A stretch of DNA of 18,096 nucleotides from Oscillospiraceae bacterium. Lineage in GTDB: Bacteria > Bacillota > Clostridia > Oscillospirales > Ruminococcaceae. Numbering within the stretch: the first letter of the stretch is position 1; the number at the start of each line of letters is the position of its first letter. A program made the position numbers and the translations under genes. The stretch is taken from the NCBI GenBank assembly GCA_020024185.1, contig JAHHUD010000030.1:1-18096 (forward strand). The letters run 5' to 3'. Below, piece after piece: positions 1 to 6,577 of the stretch. The notes below the pieces were generated by a model that saw only the letters and a program-made list of their open reading frames with translations, was not told where the DNA came from and searched no databases.

Positions 1-793
1 TAGGAGTAGGAGAGGAGAATTTAACAGAGAAGTCTGTTCCGGTAAAAACTGAAACATATTTTTTAAATCTAAGATGCTTACCTAAAAATATATTTGCGAA
101 TAGATAAACAGCTTTTATAGGTGGCAAACCATGAGCGATAATCAAAGTTAATTGTCCACTGTTTCTATCTTGATTTGGCGCAACTTTTATTCCGCCACCA
201 AAAGATTTGCCTTTGTTTGTGATGGCAAGAATAACATTTTTAAAATGATACTCTTGACCGTTTGCAACAACAATAGCATCACGAAATTTATATTTAAATA
301 AAATACTTTTTAAAGCGATTATTCCATAATTTATATTTTTTCTTCCATTAGATTTTTGACGGTTTGCTTCAACGCAAACATATGCATCTACACCAAGAGA
401 AACACTGTCAAAAAATCTTTTCTGTACACCATTGACGGTCGCAACTGGTAAATTTGTTATATATTTTTTTATATCAAAAGGATAGGAATATTTTTTAACT
501 CCAAGGTCGTGTGCAAAATCATTGCCACTGCCAGAAACAAAAAATAAAATATCTTGTTTTATATAGCATGGGTCTATGTTGTTAACAAAACAATTTAAAG
601 TTCCGTCTCCGCCGGAAATAATAATTTTATCTTCAAGCGGAATATTATTAAAAAAATCTTTATAATTTTCTATGTCCTCTAAATTATGATAAACAAGATT
701 ATTATTTTTTAGTATTTCATCAAGCCTATGAGCTTCTTTTTCTCCGTTATTACTTTTTGATAACCGATTAAAAAGAATATGATATGTATACAT
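1..793 (-). CDS. YegS/DagK-family lipid (diacylglycerol-like) kinase, C-terminally cut by window edge
   Basis: I translated this from the reverse strand; it starts at an ATG at 793 and stays open to base 1, so the C-terminus is missing. About 264 residues are visible. The catalytic-domain signatures of the diacylglycerol kinase/YegS/BmrU family are clear: GGDGTLN at residues 61-67 (nucleotide-binding loop), GSGNDFA at 88-94 (family form GTGNDFA), and a GGGIKVAP stretch typical of the second beta-sandwich domain. Family members are cytosolic, membrane-associated enzymes that use ATP to phosphorylate lipids such as diacylglycerol; the exact substrate cannot be read here. The N-terminal family NPxSG element is degenerate (FNRLSKSNNG). 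A GAGG ribosome site precedes the ATG, and an extended -10 promoter lies upstream. The gene is divergent from ylxM. I am confident of the family but not of the substrate. Confidence 0.9.
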   Translation of the reverse strand, partial: MYTYHILFNRLSKSNNGEKEAHRLDEILKNNNLVYHNLEDIENYKDFFNNIPLEDKIIISGGDGTLNCFVNNIDPCYIKQDILFFVSGSGNDFAHDLGVKKYSYPFDIKKYITNLPVATVNGVQKRFFDSVSLGVDAYVCVEANRQKSNGRKNINYGIIALKSILFKYKFRDAIVVANGQEYHFKNVILAITNKGKSFGGGIKVAPNQDRNSGQLTLIIAHGLPPIKAVYLFANIFLGKHLRFKKYVSVFTGTDFSVKFSSPTP

Positions 794-835
794 TACTGTG
801 CCTCTTATATCAATTTAATTTATTTATCCTTTGAA

Positions 836-844
836 AGTATACCA
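836..844 (-). promoter_or_regulatory. Extended -10 promoter for the lipid kinase
   Basis: On the reverse strand the sequence TGGTATACT forms an extended -10 element (TGn plus TATACT) about 40 bases before the kinase ATG. The -35 region is poor, as is usual for extended -10 promoters. This is inferred from sequence only. Confidence 0.45.
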
Positions 845-1025
845 TAATTATATAAAATAATAAAGAGATTTTGAAAATATGATTTAAAGTATTATATAAA
901 TGAGTAAATTATACAACTTCTTGATATATAAATTTGCATTTTAATATAATAATATATTGTACAAAATATAAAAAAGCATAAGTTTATATATTTTAATATA
1001 AGATTAATTAAAATATTAAAAAGTG

Positions 1026-1054
1026 TTGACAAAATAGATTGATTAACATATAAT
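1026..1054 (+). promoter_or_regulatory. Consensus sigma-A promoter of the ylxM-ffh operon
   Basis: TTGACA at 1026-1031 and TATAAT at 1049-1054 are separated by 17 bases, which matches the vegetative consensus at every position. Transcription should begin near 1061, giving a leader of about 40 bases before ylxM. The strength suits a housekeeping operon for protein targeting and ribosome assembly. Confidence 0.92.
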
Positions 1055-1101
1055 ATTAAAGTCGTGTAAAGCAAAAAAACTTTACAGAAAAGGAGAGGTA
1101 C

Positions 1102-1476
1102 ATGTCAAAGAATTTAGAGATGTCATATTTACTGGATTTTTATGGTAATGTATTAACAGAAAAGCAAAGAGATATGATGCAACAATATTATAATATGGAC
1201 CTTTCACTTTCAGAAATTGCAGATAATTTTGGCATAACACGTCAGGGTGTAAGAGATTCAATTAAAAGAGGAGAAAATGTTCTCACTGAATTAGAAACTC
1301 AAGTTGGATTTGCAGAAAAATACCGTATTATTATGGATGGAATGAACAAGATAAAATCCTGTGCACAAATTATTGCTTTTAACAACTCGTCTTCATACAC
1401 AACAAATGATGATATAAAAAAATCTGCAAATGAAATTATGAAAATAATTGATAATTTGTCAGAACAGGAGGGCTAG
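1102..1476 (+). CDS. ylxM: YlxM-family helix-turn-helix protein
   Basis: This 124-residue protein matches the YlxM/UPF0122 family in length, in the opening LDFYGNVLTEKQRDMM segment, and in a sigma-factor region-4-like helix-turn-helix at about residues 33-58 (LSLSEIADNFGITRQGVRDS). The family is found beside ffh in Firmicutes and is thought to assist the signal recognition particle pathway, from genetic linkage and work in streptococci. The start at 1102 is supported by AGGAGAGG at 1091-1098. The stop at 1474-1476 lies one base before the ffh ATG, so the two genes are translationally coupled. The C-terminal 40 residues are acidic and variable. Confidence 0.92.
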   Translation: MSKNLEMSYLLDFYGNVLTEKQRDMMQQYYNMDLSLSEIADNFGITRQGVRDSIKRGENVLTELETQVGFAEKYRIIMDGMNKIKSCAQIIAFNNSSSYTTNDDIKKSANEIMKIIDNLSEQEG

Positions 1477-1477
1477 T

Positions 1478-2803
1478 ATGGCATTTGAAAGTTTAACTCA
1501 AAAGCTTACCGGTGCTTTCAAAAAACTTAAAAGCAAAGGTAAACTTACAGAACAAGATATTAAACTTGCAATGAGAGAAGTACGTATTGCTCTTTTAGAA
1601 GCTGACGTAAACATCACAGTTGCAAAAAACTTTATAAATACTGTAAGTGAAAGAGCCATGGGTGCAGAGGTTATGAGTAGCCTTACACCAGCTCAGCAAG
1701 TTATAAAGATAGTAAATGAAGAGCTTATAGCTCTTATGGGACCAGAAAATCAAAGAATTAAATTTGCTAATAAAGGCCCAACAGTTATTATGATGTGTGG
1801 GTTACAGGGTGCTGGTAAAACAACACACTGTGCAAAAATTGCAAAAATGTTTGCAAAAGAAGGACATAGACCATTAATTGCTGCATTGGATATTTATCGT
1901 CCGGCAGCTATTGAACAGTTGGAAATTGTTGCAGGTCAAGCAAATGTTCCTGTATTTCAGCTTGGTAAAACAGAGCCTGCTATAATTGCAAAAAAAGCAT
2001 ATAATCAAGCAAAAGACTATGGCAACGATATTCTTATATTGGATACAGCAGGTCGTTTGCATATTGATACTCAGCTTATGGAAGAGTTGCAGGAAATTAA
2101 GCAGACAATTGATGTAACTGAAACATTACTTGTTATTGATGCTATGGCTGGTCAAGACGCAGTAAACGTTGCAAAAGAATTTAACGAAAAAATCGGTCTT
2201 GATGGTGTAATTGTTACAAAACTTGATGGTGATACTCGTGGAGGTTCTGCACTTAGTGTAAAATCAGTAACAGGTAAACCAATTAAATTTATCGGTACTG
2301 GTGAAAAACTTGATGACCTTGAAGTTTTCCACCCAGACAGAATGGCAAGCCGTATACTAGGTATGGGCGATATGCTCTCACTTATAGAAAAGGCTGCTGA
2401 AGTTACTGATGAAGAAACAAGCAAGAGAACAGCAGAAAAATTTAAGAACAATAAATTTGACTTAAATGATATGTTGGAACAACTTAAACAAGTTAATAAA
2501 CTTGGTGGCATAGGCAGTATGCTGTCAATGATTCCTGGCGCTTCCTCACTTAAGAGTGAAGATGAAGAAAAAGCAGAAAAGGAATTAAAAAGAGTTGAAG
2601 CTATTATCAATTCTATGACCAAAAAAGAAAGAGAAAAACCTTCTATCATTGACCCAAAACGCAAAAGAAGAATTGCAGCAGGTTCAGGTACAACTGTTAC
2701 AGATGTAAACCGCTTGCTTAAACAATTTGAACAGATGCAGAAAATGATGAAACAGGTTACAAAAAATCCAAAAGCCTTTGCAAGAATGATGAGAGGCATG
2801 TAA
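1478..2803 (+). CDS. ffh: Signal recognition particle GTPase Ffh
   Basis: Ffh binds the 4.5S/6S-like SRP RNA and signal sequences of nascent membrane proteins and docks with FtsY using GTP. The 441-residue product has the full N-G-M layout: an N domain with the LTEQDIKLAMREVRIALLEADV segment, a G domain with P-loop GLQGAGKTT (about 107-115), DTAGR (about 188) and TKLDGD (about 246), and a methionine-rich M domain from about 300 with GSMLSMIPG and a Met-rich end (MQKMMKQV...MMRGM). I chose ATG 1478 because AGGAGG at 1467-1472 sits six bases before it; a longer reading from 1448 overlaps ylxM and has no ribosome site. No terminator follows, so read-through into rpsP is expected. Confidence 0.98.
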   Translation: MAFESLTQKLTGAFKKLKSKGKLTEQDIKLAMREVRIALLEADVNITVAKNFINTVSERAMGAEVMSSLTPAQQVIKIVNEELIALMGPENQRIKFANKGPTVIMMCGLQGAGKTTHCAKIAKMFAKEGHRPLIAALDIYRPAAIEQLEIVAGQANVPVFQLGKTEPAIIAKKAYNQAKDYGNDILILDTAGRLHIDTQLMEELQEIKQTIDVTETLLVIDAMAGQDAVNVAKEFNEKIGLDGVIVTKLDGDTRGGSALSVKSVTGKPIKFIGTGEKLDDLEVFHPDRMASRILGMGDMLSLIEKAAEVTDEETSKRTAEKFKNNKFDLNDMLEQLKQVNKLGGIGSMLSMIPGASSLKSEDEEKAEKELKRVEAIINSMTKKEREKPSIIDPKRKRRIAAGSGTTVTDVNRLLKQFEQMQKMMKQVTKNPKAFARMMRGM

Positions 2804-2891
2804 TTTATTTGATATTATCTGTTATAAATAAAACAGTTAATATATATACTAAAACTAAAAAATATATCAATATTATTGGAGGATATTTAAA

Positions 2892-3134
2892 ATGGCTGTT
2901 AAAATTAGACTTCGCCGCATGGGCGCAAAAAAAGCACCTTTCTACAGAGTAGTTGTTGCAGATTCAAGATTCCCAAGAGATGGTAGATTTATCGAAGAAA
3001 TCGGTACTTATGACCCAACTAAAGAACCAGTTATGTTTTCTATCGATGAAGAAAAAGCAAAAAAATGGATTGCTACAGGTGCACAACCAACAGATACAGT
3101 TAAAGTTCTTTTAAAGAAAAACAACATCATCTAA
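2892..3134 (+). CDS. rpsP: 30S ribosomal protein bS16
   Basis: This 80-residue protein starts AVKIRLRRMGAKKAPFYRVVVADSR and contains RDGRFIEEIGTYDP, the diagnostic sequence of bS16, a small-subunit protein needed for 30S assembly. Its length is normal for the family. A GGAGG site at 2879-2883 precedes the ATG. It lies 88 bases after ffh with no terminator between, and 16 bases before the KH-domain gene. The leader holds only a weak inverted repeat (CTGTT/AACAG, 2819-2836) to which I assign no role. Confidence 0.98.
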   Translation: MAVKIRLRRMGAKKAPFYRVVVADSRFPRDGRFIEEIGTYDPTKEPVMFSIDEEKAKKWIATGAQPTDTVKVLLKKNNII

Positions 3135-3150
3135 TTAATCGGAGGCTGTA

Positions 3151-3384
3151 ATGGAGCAATTATTACTCAATATTGCAAAAGGCCTTGTTGAAAATAAAGA
3201 TGCTGTATCCGTTACTGGCGGCGACAAAAACGAAGATGGTGCTATTGTATTTCATCTTTCCGTTGCATCCGAAGACATGGGTAGAGTAATCGGCAAACAG
3301 GGTAGAATTGCAAAAGCTATCCGTACAGTTATGAGAGCTGCTGCTACACGAGCAGGCGAAAAAGTAATTGTTGAAATAGACTAA
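3151..3384 (+). CDS. khpA: KH-domain RNA-binding protein KhpA (YlqC)
   Basis: This 77-residue protein is a single KH domain with the RNA-contacting GxxG loop as GKQG, in RVIGKQGRIAKAIRTVMRAAA at about residues 47-67. KhpA, usually paired with KhpB/Jag, binds many RNAs in Firmicutes and affects cell division and envelope growth. It normally lies between rpsP and rimM, as on its left side here. GGAGG at 3141-3145 precedes the ATG. A strong hairpin terminator follows directly, so here the operon ends at khpA instead of running into rimM. Confidence 0.95.
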   Translation: MEQLLLNIAKGLVENKDAVSVTGGDKNEDGAIVFHLSVASEDMGRVIGKQGRIAKAIRTVMRAAATRAGEKVIVEID

Positions 3385-3387
3385 AAT

Positions 3388-3428
3388 AAAAACCTTGTAA
3401 TAGCTTACGGCTTTTACAAGGTTTTTTT
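3388..3428. terminator. Bidirectional terminator between khpA and the DUF11 operon
   Basis: A 13-base perfect inverted repeat (AAAAACCTTGTAA at 3388-3400, complement at 3414-3426) with a 13-base loop is followed by a T run on the plus strand. On the minus strand the stem is followed by TTTTTATTTTAG, so it can also end transcripts of the minus-strand pair that stops at 3478. The genes are convergent here, which suits dual use. Confidence 0.9.
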
Positions 3429-3477
3429 GTGCTATAAATAAATTAACAGACGATAACAAGTATACTTTATATTGGTG

Positions 3478-3822
3478 CTATATTTGTTTAAATGAAATCT
3501 GGCTTATTCTGTTTTGACAATAAGTATCAATATACAAACAACATCCTTTTTGACATACAAATTTAAGTTTGTATTGTTTTAAAGGTTCAATCTCAAAAGA
3601 AAAATTATCGCTGCCAGTTCCGGAGCAAGACTGATATATCCAGTTGGTATCTTCTTCTATAAGGTATAATTTCCATTTTTTTCTGCTTAATCCACAAGTT
3701 ATCTCACCGGATACAATATTAGTTGGTTTGTTGTATGATATTATACAGGGATTGCTTGGCACAGTTTTATTTACAGAATTTATAGTATAGTTCAGTTTTG
3801 CAATATTAACATAGTTTTTCAT
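3478..3822 (-). CDS. Small cysteine-rich protein of unknown function, second gene of the DUF11 pair
   Basis: I do not recognise a named family. The product is 114 residues with seven cysteines (26, 43, 66, 90, 94, 95, 102), no signal peptide and no membrane segment. The body looks all-beta, with alternating hydrophobic residues (KWKLYLIEED, YKLKFVCQKG). Its N-terminus YVNIAKLNY (residues 4-12) resembles the NxAxx-aromatic strand found in DUF11 domains and at the start of the upstream partner, which could allow strand exchange with that partner. It starts at ATG 3822 behind a weak AGGTG site, 30 bases after the DUF11 gene on the same strand, so they are probably co-transcribed. Cysteine-rich proteins made without a signal peptide are common in spore coats, which is one possible role. 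The ORF is solid; the function is open. Confidence 0.7.
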   Translation of the reverse strand: MKNYVNIAKLNYTINSVNKTVPSNPCIISYNKPTNIVSGEITCGLSRKKWKLYLIEEDTNWIYQSCSGTGSDNFSFEIEPLKQYKLKFVCQKGCCLYIDTYCQNRISQISFKQI

Positions 3823-3852
3823 ATAGCACCTTTTTATTTTAAAGTATATTTT

Positions 3853-4650
3853 TTATTTTAATAAATCTACATTTGCTGAGAATTTGACTGTGTATACAGC
3901 ATTACGAGGCATTGTACCAAAATAAATACCACCTGCTGGGTCAGAATCCATAGGCTGACTGTCGTTAATAATAGTTGAATTTTCTTTGTAAGTAAGACCT
4001 TCTGGCAATATGTCAGTTACAACAACATCTTCAATTGTATAAGAAGAGCCGTTTGTTACAGTTAAAGTAAATTGAATTTCTTCACCATTGCTTGTGATAT
4101 AATCTTTATCTGCTGTTTTTTCAATAGATACATCTCCGCCATGACCAACAGTGGTTGTAACACTTGTGATATGTGTTGATGCAGTTTGCATTTCTCCACT
4201 TTCATCTCTAAATTTAAAATCTGCAAAAGCACGGTTAGTGATATCATCTGATGCGTTTGGACTTACAATTACAGAGAATGTAAGAGTTTTTTCTCTTTGA
4301 GGAGAAACATTGCCAATTGTTACACCGGTTGCAAGAGATTCGCCTGGTTTTGGAGCTGGATTTATACTTGTTTCAACAACAAATACATCAGAAGATACAT
4401 CATCAACAATTTGTACATTATACATTTCTTTGTTTGACATATTCTTAAATGTAATAGTGTAGTTTATTCTCTCACCAGGGTTTACATTATCTTTATCTGC
4501 TTTTTTCTCTATATCTGCAAATATGCAGTCTAGAGTTACAGAGTCTTCATCTGTTACTCTTATTGGGTCTCCACCTGGCATAGTTGTGTAATATCCTTGA
4601 ACAGATGCTGTGTTTGTGATTGAGTCCTTAGTTGTAAAAAAATCTCTCAA
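3853..4650 (-). CDS. DUF11-repeat protein without signal peptide, apparently permuted domain order
   Basis: The 265-residue product contains two DUF11-type beta-sandwich repeats: one from about residue 47 (DIEKKADKDNVNPGERINYTI) to 165, and one from about 173 (VSIEKTADKDYITSNGEEI) to the end. The first repeat finishes with the standard DITNRAFADFKF strand (136-147). The second stops at AVYTVKFSANVDLLK and lacks that strand. An equivalent piece, DSITNTASVQGYY, sits at residues 9-21, so the fold is closed either around the chain or between subunits. I accept the TTG start at 4650 because AAAGGAGA is correctly spaced upstream and no ATG lies nearby. There is no signal peptide, sortase motif or membrane anchor. 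DUF11 proteins are usually surface or fibre proteins, so a cytosolically made version suggests a mother-cell product placed on the spore. A sigma-K-like promoter lies upstream. Confidence 0.88.
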   Translation of the reverse strand: MRDFFTTKDSITNTASVQGYYTTMPGGDPIRVTDEDSVTLDCIFADIEKKADKDNVNPGERINYTITFKNMSNKEMYNVQIVDDVSSDVFVVETSINPAPKPGESLATGVTIGNVSPQREKTLTFSVIVSPNASDDITNRAFADFKFRDESGEMQTASTHITSVTTTVGHGGDVSIEKTADKDYITSNGEEIQFTLTVTNGSSYTIEDVVVTDILPEGLTYKENSTIINDSQPMDSDPAGGIYFGTMPRNAVYTVKFSANVDLLK

Positions 4651-4700
4651 AGTAATCTTCTCCTTTAAATTATATTTGTTTAGATTAAGAATTATGAATA

Positions 4701-4716
4701 AGAATTATATAATTCT
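4701..4716. repeat. Perfect 16-bp palindrome in the leader of the DUF11 gene
   Basis: AGAATTATATAATTCT is a perfect self-complementary sequence between the predicted sigma-K-like -10 element and the TTG start of the DUF11 gene. It could be an operator or a small leader hairpin. In DNA this AT-rich it could also be chance, so I give no function. Confidence 0.4.
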
Positions 4717-4726
4717 TTCCCTTACA

Positions 4727-4755
4727 TATCATATGCAGCAAAACTAAAATAAGTG
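4727..4755 (-). promoter_or_regulatory. Sigma-K-like promoter for the DUF11/Cys-rich pair
   Basis: On the reverse strand CAC (bases 4755-4753) and CATATGATA (4735-4727) are separated by 17 bases, fitting the mother-cell sigma-K pattern mACm-16/17-CATAnnnTA. The predicted start near 4720 leaves a leader of about 70 bases to the TTG codon. No good sigma-A site is visible on this strand. A short, AT-rich consensus can occur by chance, so this is a prediction. Confidence 0.45.
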
Positions 4756-4768
4756 CATATATTTTTAT

Positions 4769-4798
4769 TTGCAAAAAACAGTGTATAAATGTTATAAT
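4769..4798 (+). promoter_or_regulatory. Sigma-A promoter of rimM-trmD
   Basis: TTGCAA (4769-4774) and TATAAT (4793-4798) are 18 bases apart. Transcription would start near 4805, about 34 bases before rimM. This gives rimM-trmD its own promoter, as needed once the khpA terminator and the inserted minus-strand genes separate it from the ffh operon. Confidence 0.75.
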
Positions 4799-4838
4799 AA
4801 TCTAACTATATTTTGAGTTTATATTAAGGGGTATTTTT

Positions 4839-5354
4839 ATGAACTATATTCAAACAGGTGAAATTGTTTCAGTACATGGTATTAAAGGAGAGGTTAAGGT
4901 TTATCCTTGGGCAGATTATCCTGAATTTTTAGAAGAATTTGACCGTTTTTATATTCAAAAAAATAAGATGCACTATCAAGGTTTAAATGCAGAACAAGTG
5001 AGATGCCATAAAAATATGGTAATAATAAAATTTGAAGGCATAGATACTGTGGAAATGGCAAGAAACTACATTGGTAAAATAGTTTATATTGACCGTGACG
5101 AAATAGAATTAGAAGAAGGAACATATTTTATAGAGGACCTTATCGGATGTACAGTTATTAACGGAGAAACAGACCAAGAAATTGGAAAAGTTGTTTCAGT
5201 TGATAACTTTGGTGCAAGTGATGTATACACAATACAAAATGAATCAGGAAAAGAATTTATGTTTCCAGCTGTTGATGAATTTCTTATATCAACAGACATT
5301 GAACAAAAACAAATTAAAGTAAAAGTAATAGAGGGTATGTTTAGTGAGGATTAA
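4839..5354 (+). CDS. rimM: Ribosome maturation factor RimM
   Basis: RimM binds S19 and the 30S head and assists 16S rRNA processing. The 171-residue product begins with the typical TGEIVSVHGIKGEVKVYPW segment (N-terminal beta-barrel) and ends with a PRC-barrel domain (YFIEDLIGCTV from about residue 92, then GKVVSVDNFGASDVY and FPAVDEFL). Length is normal. AAGGGG at 4826-4831 precedes ATG 4839. Its end overlaps trmD by 11 bases, so translation is coupled, as is usual for this pair. Confidence 0.97.
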   Translation: MNYIQTGEIVSVHGIKGEVKVYPWADYPEFLEEFDRFYIQKNKMHYQGLNAEQVRCHKNMVIIKFEGIDTVEMARNYIGKIVYIDRDEIELEEGTYFIEDLIGCTVINGETDQEIGKVVSVDNFGASDVYTIQNESGKEFMFPAVDEFLISTDIEQKQIKVKVIEGMFSED

Positions 5355-6066
5355 TATTGCCACTTTGTTTCCAGAAATGTGTGAAACAGTTGTAAATACA
5401 AGCATAATTGGACGTGCAAAAGCAGCTGGAAAAATTGATGTTCAAGTTTTTAACATAAGAGACTATACATTAAATAAGCATAAAAATGTTGACGATACAC
5501 CGTATGGTGGTGGTCATGGTATGGTTATGCAGACACAGCCTATATATGACTGCTGTAAAGCTATTGAAAAAGAGTGTTCATCAAAGCCATTTGTAATATT
5601 TACAACAGCTGCAGGCAAAGTTTTTAATCAAGAACTTGCTATTGAACTTAGCAAAAAAGAAAATATAACAATAGTTTGTGGTCACTATGAAGGAATGGAC
5701 GAAAGAGTTATTGAAGAAATTGCAGATATGGAAGTTTCTATTGGTGATTTTGTTCTAACAGGTGGAGAACTGCCAGCTCTTGTTATAACAGATGCAGTGA
5801 GCCGTATGTGTGAAGGTGTATTAAAAAGCAGTGAAGGATTTATGGACGAAAGTCATTATAATGGCCTTTTGGAACACGCACAATACACTCGTCCTTATGA
5901 ATGGAGAGGTAGAAAAGTTCCAGATGTGCTACTTAGCGGGCATGAAAAAAATATAAAAGAATATAGATTTAATGATGCTTTGGAACGTACAAAAATAAAA
6001 AGACCGGATATGTATGAAAAGTATATAGAAAATAACCCTCCACAAGAAAAAAAGAAGAAAAAATAA
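5344..6066 (+). CDS. trmD: tRNA (guanine-N1)-methyltransferase TrmD
   Basis: TrmD methylates N1 of G37 in tRNAs reading CNN codons and prevents +1 frameshifting; the substrate donor is S-adenosylmethionine. The 240-residue product is a SPOUT-type knotted methyltransferase: FPEMCETVVNTSIIGRA at the start, DDTPYGGGHGMVMQ near residue 50, GHYEGMDERVIE near 115, and GDFVLTGGELPALVITDAVSR near 133. The start is a GTG at 5344 inside rimM, with GAGGG at 5331-5335 as ribosome site. The C-terminus ends in a run of five lysines encoded by an A-rich tract (about 6047-6063). In many bacteria rplS follows; here the next gene is HPr, 190 bases away under its own promoter. No clear terminator follows trmD. 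Confidence 0.97.
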   Translation: MRINIATLFPEMCETVVNTSIIGRAKAAGKIDVQVFNIRDYTLNKHKNVDDTPYGGGHGMVMQTQPIYDCCKAIEKECSSKPFVIFTTAAGKVFNQELAIELSKKENITIVCGHYEGMDERVIEEIADMEVSIGDFVLTGGELPALVITDAVSRMCEGVLKSSEGFMDESHYNGLLEHAQYTRPYEWRGRKVPDVLLSGHEKNIKEYRFNDALERTKIKRPDMYEKYIENNPPQEKKKKK

Positions 6067-6156
6067 GTTATTTATATATAACAAGTTTGTTGAAAACTAA
6101 TAGTCAAAATGCACAATTATTGAATAAAAACTTGATTAAAACTATGTGAATAACAT

Positions 6157-6174
6157 AAATTTTGTACAAAATTT
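6157..6174. promoter_or_regulatory. Perfect 18-bp palindrome abutting the HPr promoter (operator candidate)
   Basis: AAATTTTGTACAAAATTT is exactly self-complementary and ends one base before the -35 hexamer (6176) of the HPr promoter. Position and symmetry fit a dimeric regulator site. The site does not look like a standard cre site (which has a central CG), so I do not name the regulator. Confidence 0.5.
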
Positions 6175-6175
6175 G

Positions 6176-6204
6176 TTGACTATTTATAGCAATTGTTATA
6201 TGAT
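6176..6204 (+). promoter_or_regulatory. Sigma-A promoter of the HPr gene
   Basis: TTGACT (6176-6181) and TATGAT (6199-6204) are separated by 17 bases. Transcription would begin near 6211, about 46 bases before the HPr ATG. A perfect palindrome lies immediately upstream. Confidence 0.8.
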
Positions 6205-6256
6205 GAGTACGTATCAAATTTGACTTTATTATAATTATATATGAGGAGTATATGTC

Positions 6257-6520
6257 ATGTTTTACAAAGATGTAACAGTAGAAAATCAGGTGGGATTACA
6301 TGCTCGTCCTGCAACATTTTTTATTCAAAAAGCAAATGAATTTAAATCTTCTATATGGGTAGAAAAAGAAGAAAGAAGAGTTAATGCAAAAAGTCTTTTG
6401 GGCGTTTTGTCATTGGGTATCGTAGGTGGTACAACAATCCGTATTATTGCTGACGGACAAGATGAAGAAGTTGCTGTTGAAGCATTGGTAAAACTTGTAA
6501 ATTCCGGTTTCAGCGACTAA
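6257..6520 (+). CDS. ptsH: Phosphocarrier protein HPr
   Basis: HPr carries phosphate from enzyme I to the sugar-specific IIA proteins of the phosphotransferase system in the cytosol. In Firmicutes its Ser46 is also phosphorylated by HPr kinase for catabolite repression. The 87-residue protein has His15 within GLHARPAT, Arg17, and Ser46 within KSLLGVLSLG, so both phosphorylation sites are present; the histidine rules out a Crh-type protein. A GAGGAGT site at 6242-6248 precedes the ATG. Enzyme I is not nearby, so this is a solitary HPr gene. The TrmD-to-uvrC setting is not the classical ptsHI operon, so a paralogue elsewhere is possible. Confidence 0.93.
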   Translation: MFYKDVTVENQVGLHARPATFFIQKANEFKSSIWVEKEERRVNAKSLLGVLSLGIVGGTTIRIIADGQDEEVAVEALVKLVNSGFSD

Positions 6521-6531
6521 TTAACAAGAAT

Positions 6532-6563
6532 AACACCGCCTTTATGTTAAGGCGGTGTTTTTT
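6532..6563 (+). terminator. Terminator after HPr, 15 bases before uvrC
   Basis: AACACCGCCTT (6532-6542) pairs perfectly with AAGGCGGTGTT (6549-6559) over a 6-base loop, followed by a run of T. This is a GC-rich stem by the standards of the window and should be strong. The uvrC ATG lies 15 bases past the T run, so uvrC expression depends on read-through or on a promoter that I could not identify. Confidence 0.92.
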
Positions 6564-6577
6564 AGTTTAGAGGTTAT

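Larger units (their letters stand above)
794..1101. other. Divergent intergenic region, very AT-rich
   Basis: This roughly 300-base spacer separates the minus-strand lipid kinase from the plus-strand ylxM operon. It holds the kinase extended -10 near 840 and the ylxM promoter at 1026-1054. Between them (about 850-1020) I see only AT-rich sequence with no convincing hairpin, RNA gene or small ORF with a ribosome site. Confidence 0.6.

Noticed and set aside
892..1074. 60-codon minus-strand frame in the divergent spacer
   Set aside because: It is Ile/Tyr/Leu-rich as expected from random AT-rich DNA, overlaps the ylxM promoter, and lacks a ribosome site.
2152..2799. 215-codon open frame antisense to ffh
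   Set aside because: It lies wholly inside the unmistakable ffh coding region, has a low-complexity Ser/Leu/Phe-rich product, and has no ribosome site. It is a shadow of ffh codon usage.
4062..4247. Second frame inside the DUF11 gene
   Set aside because: It is a frame-shifted shadow of the DUF11 coding sequence with no independent start signals.
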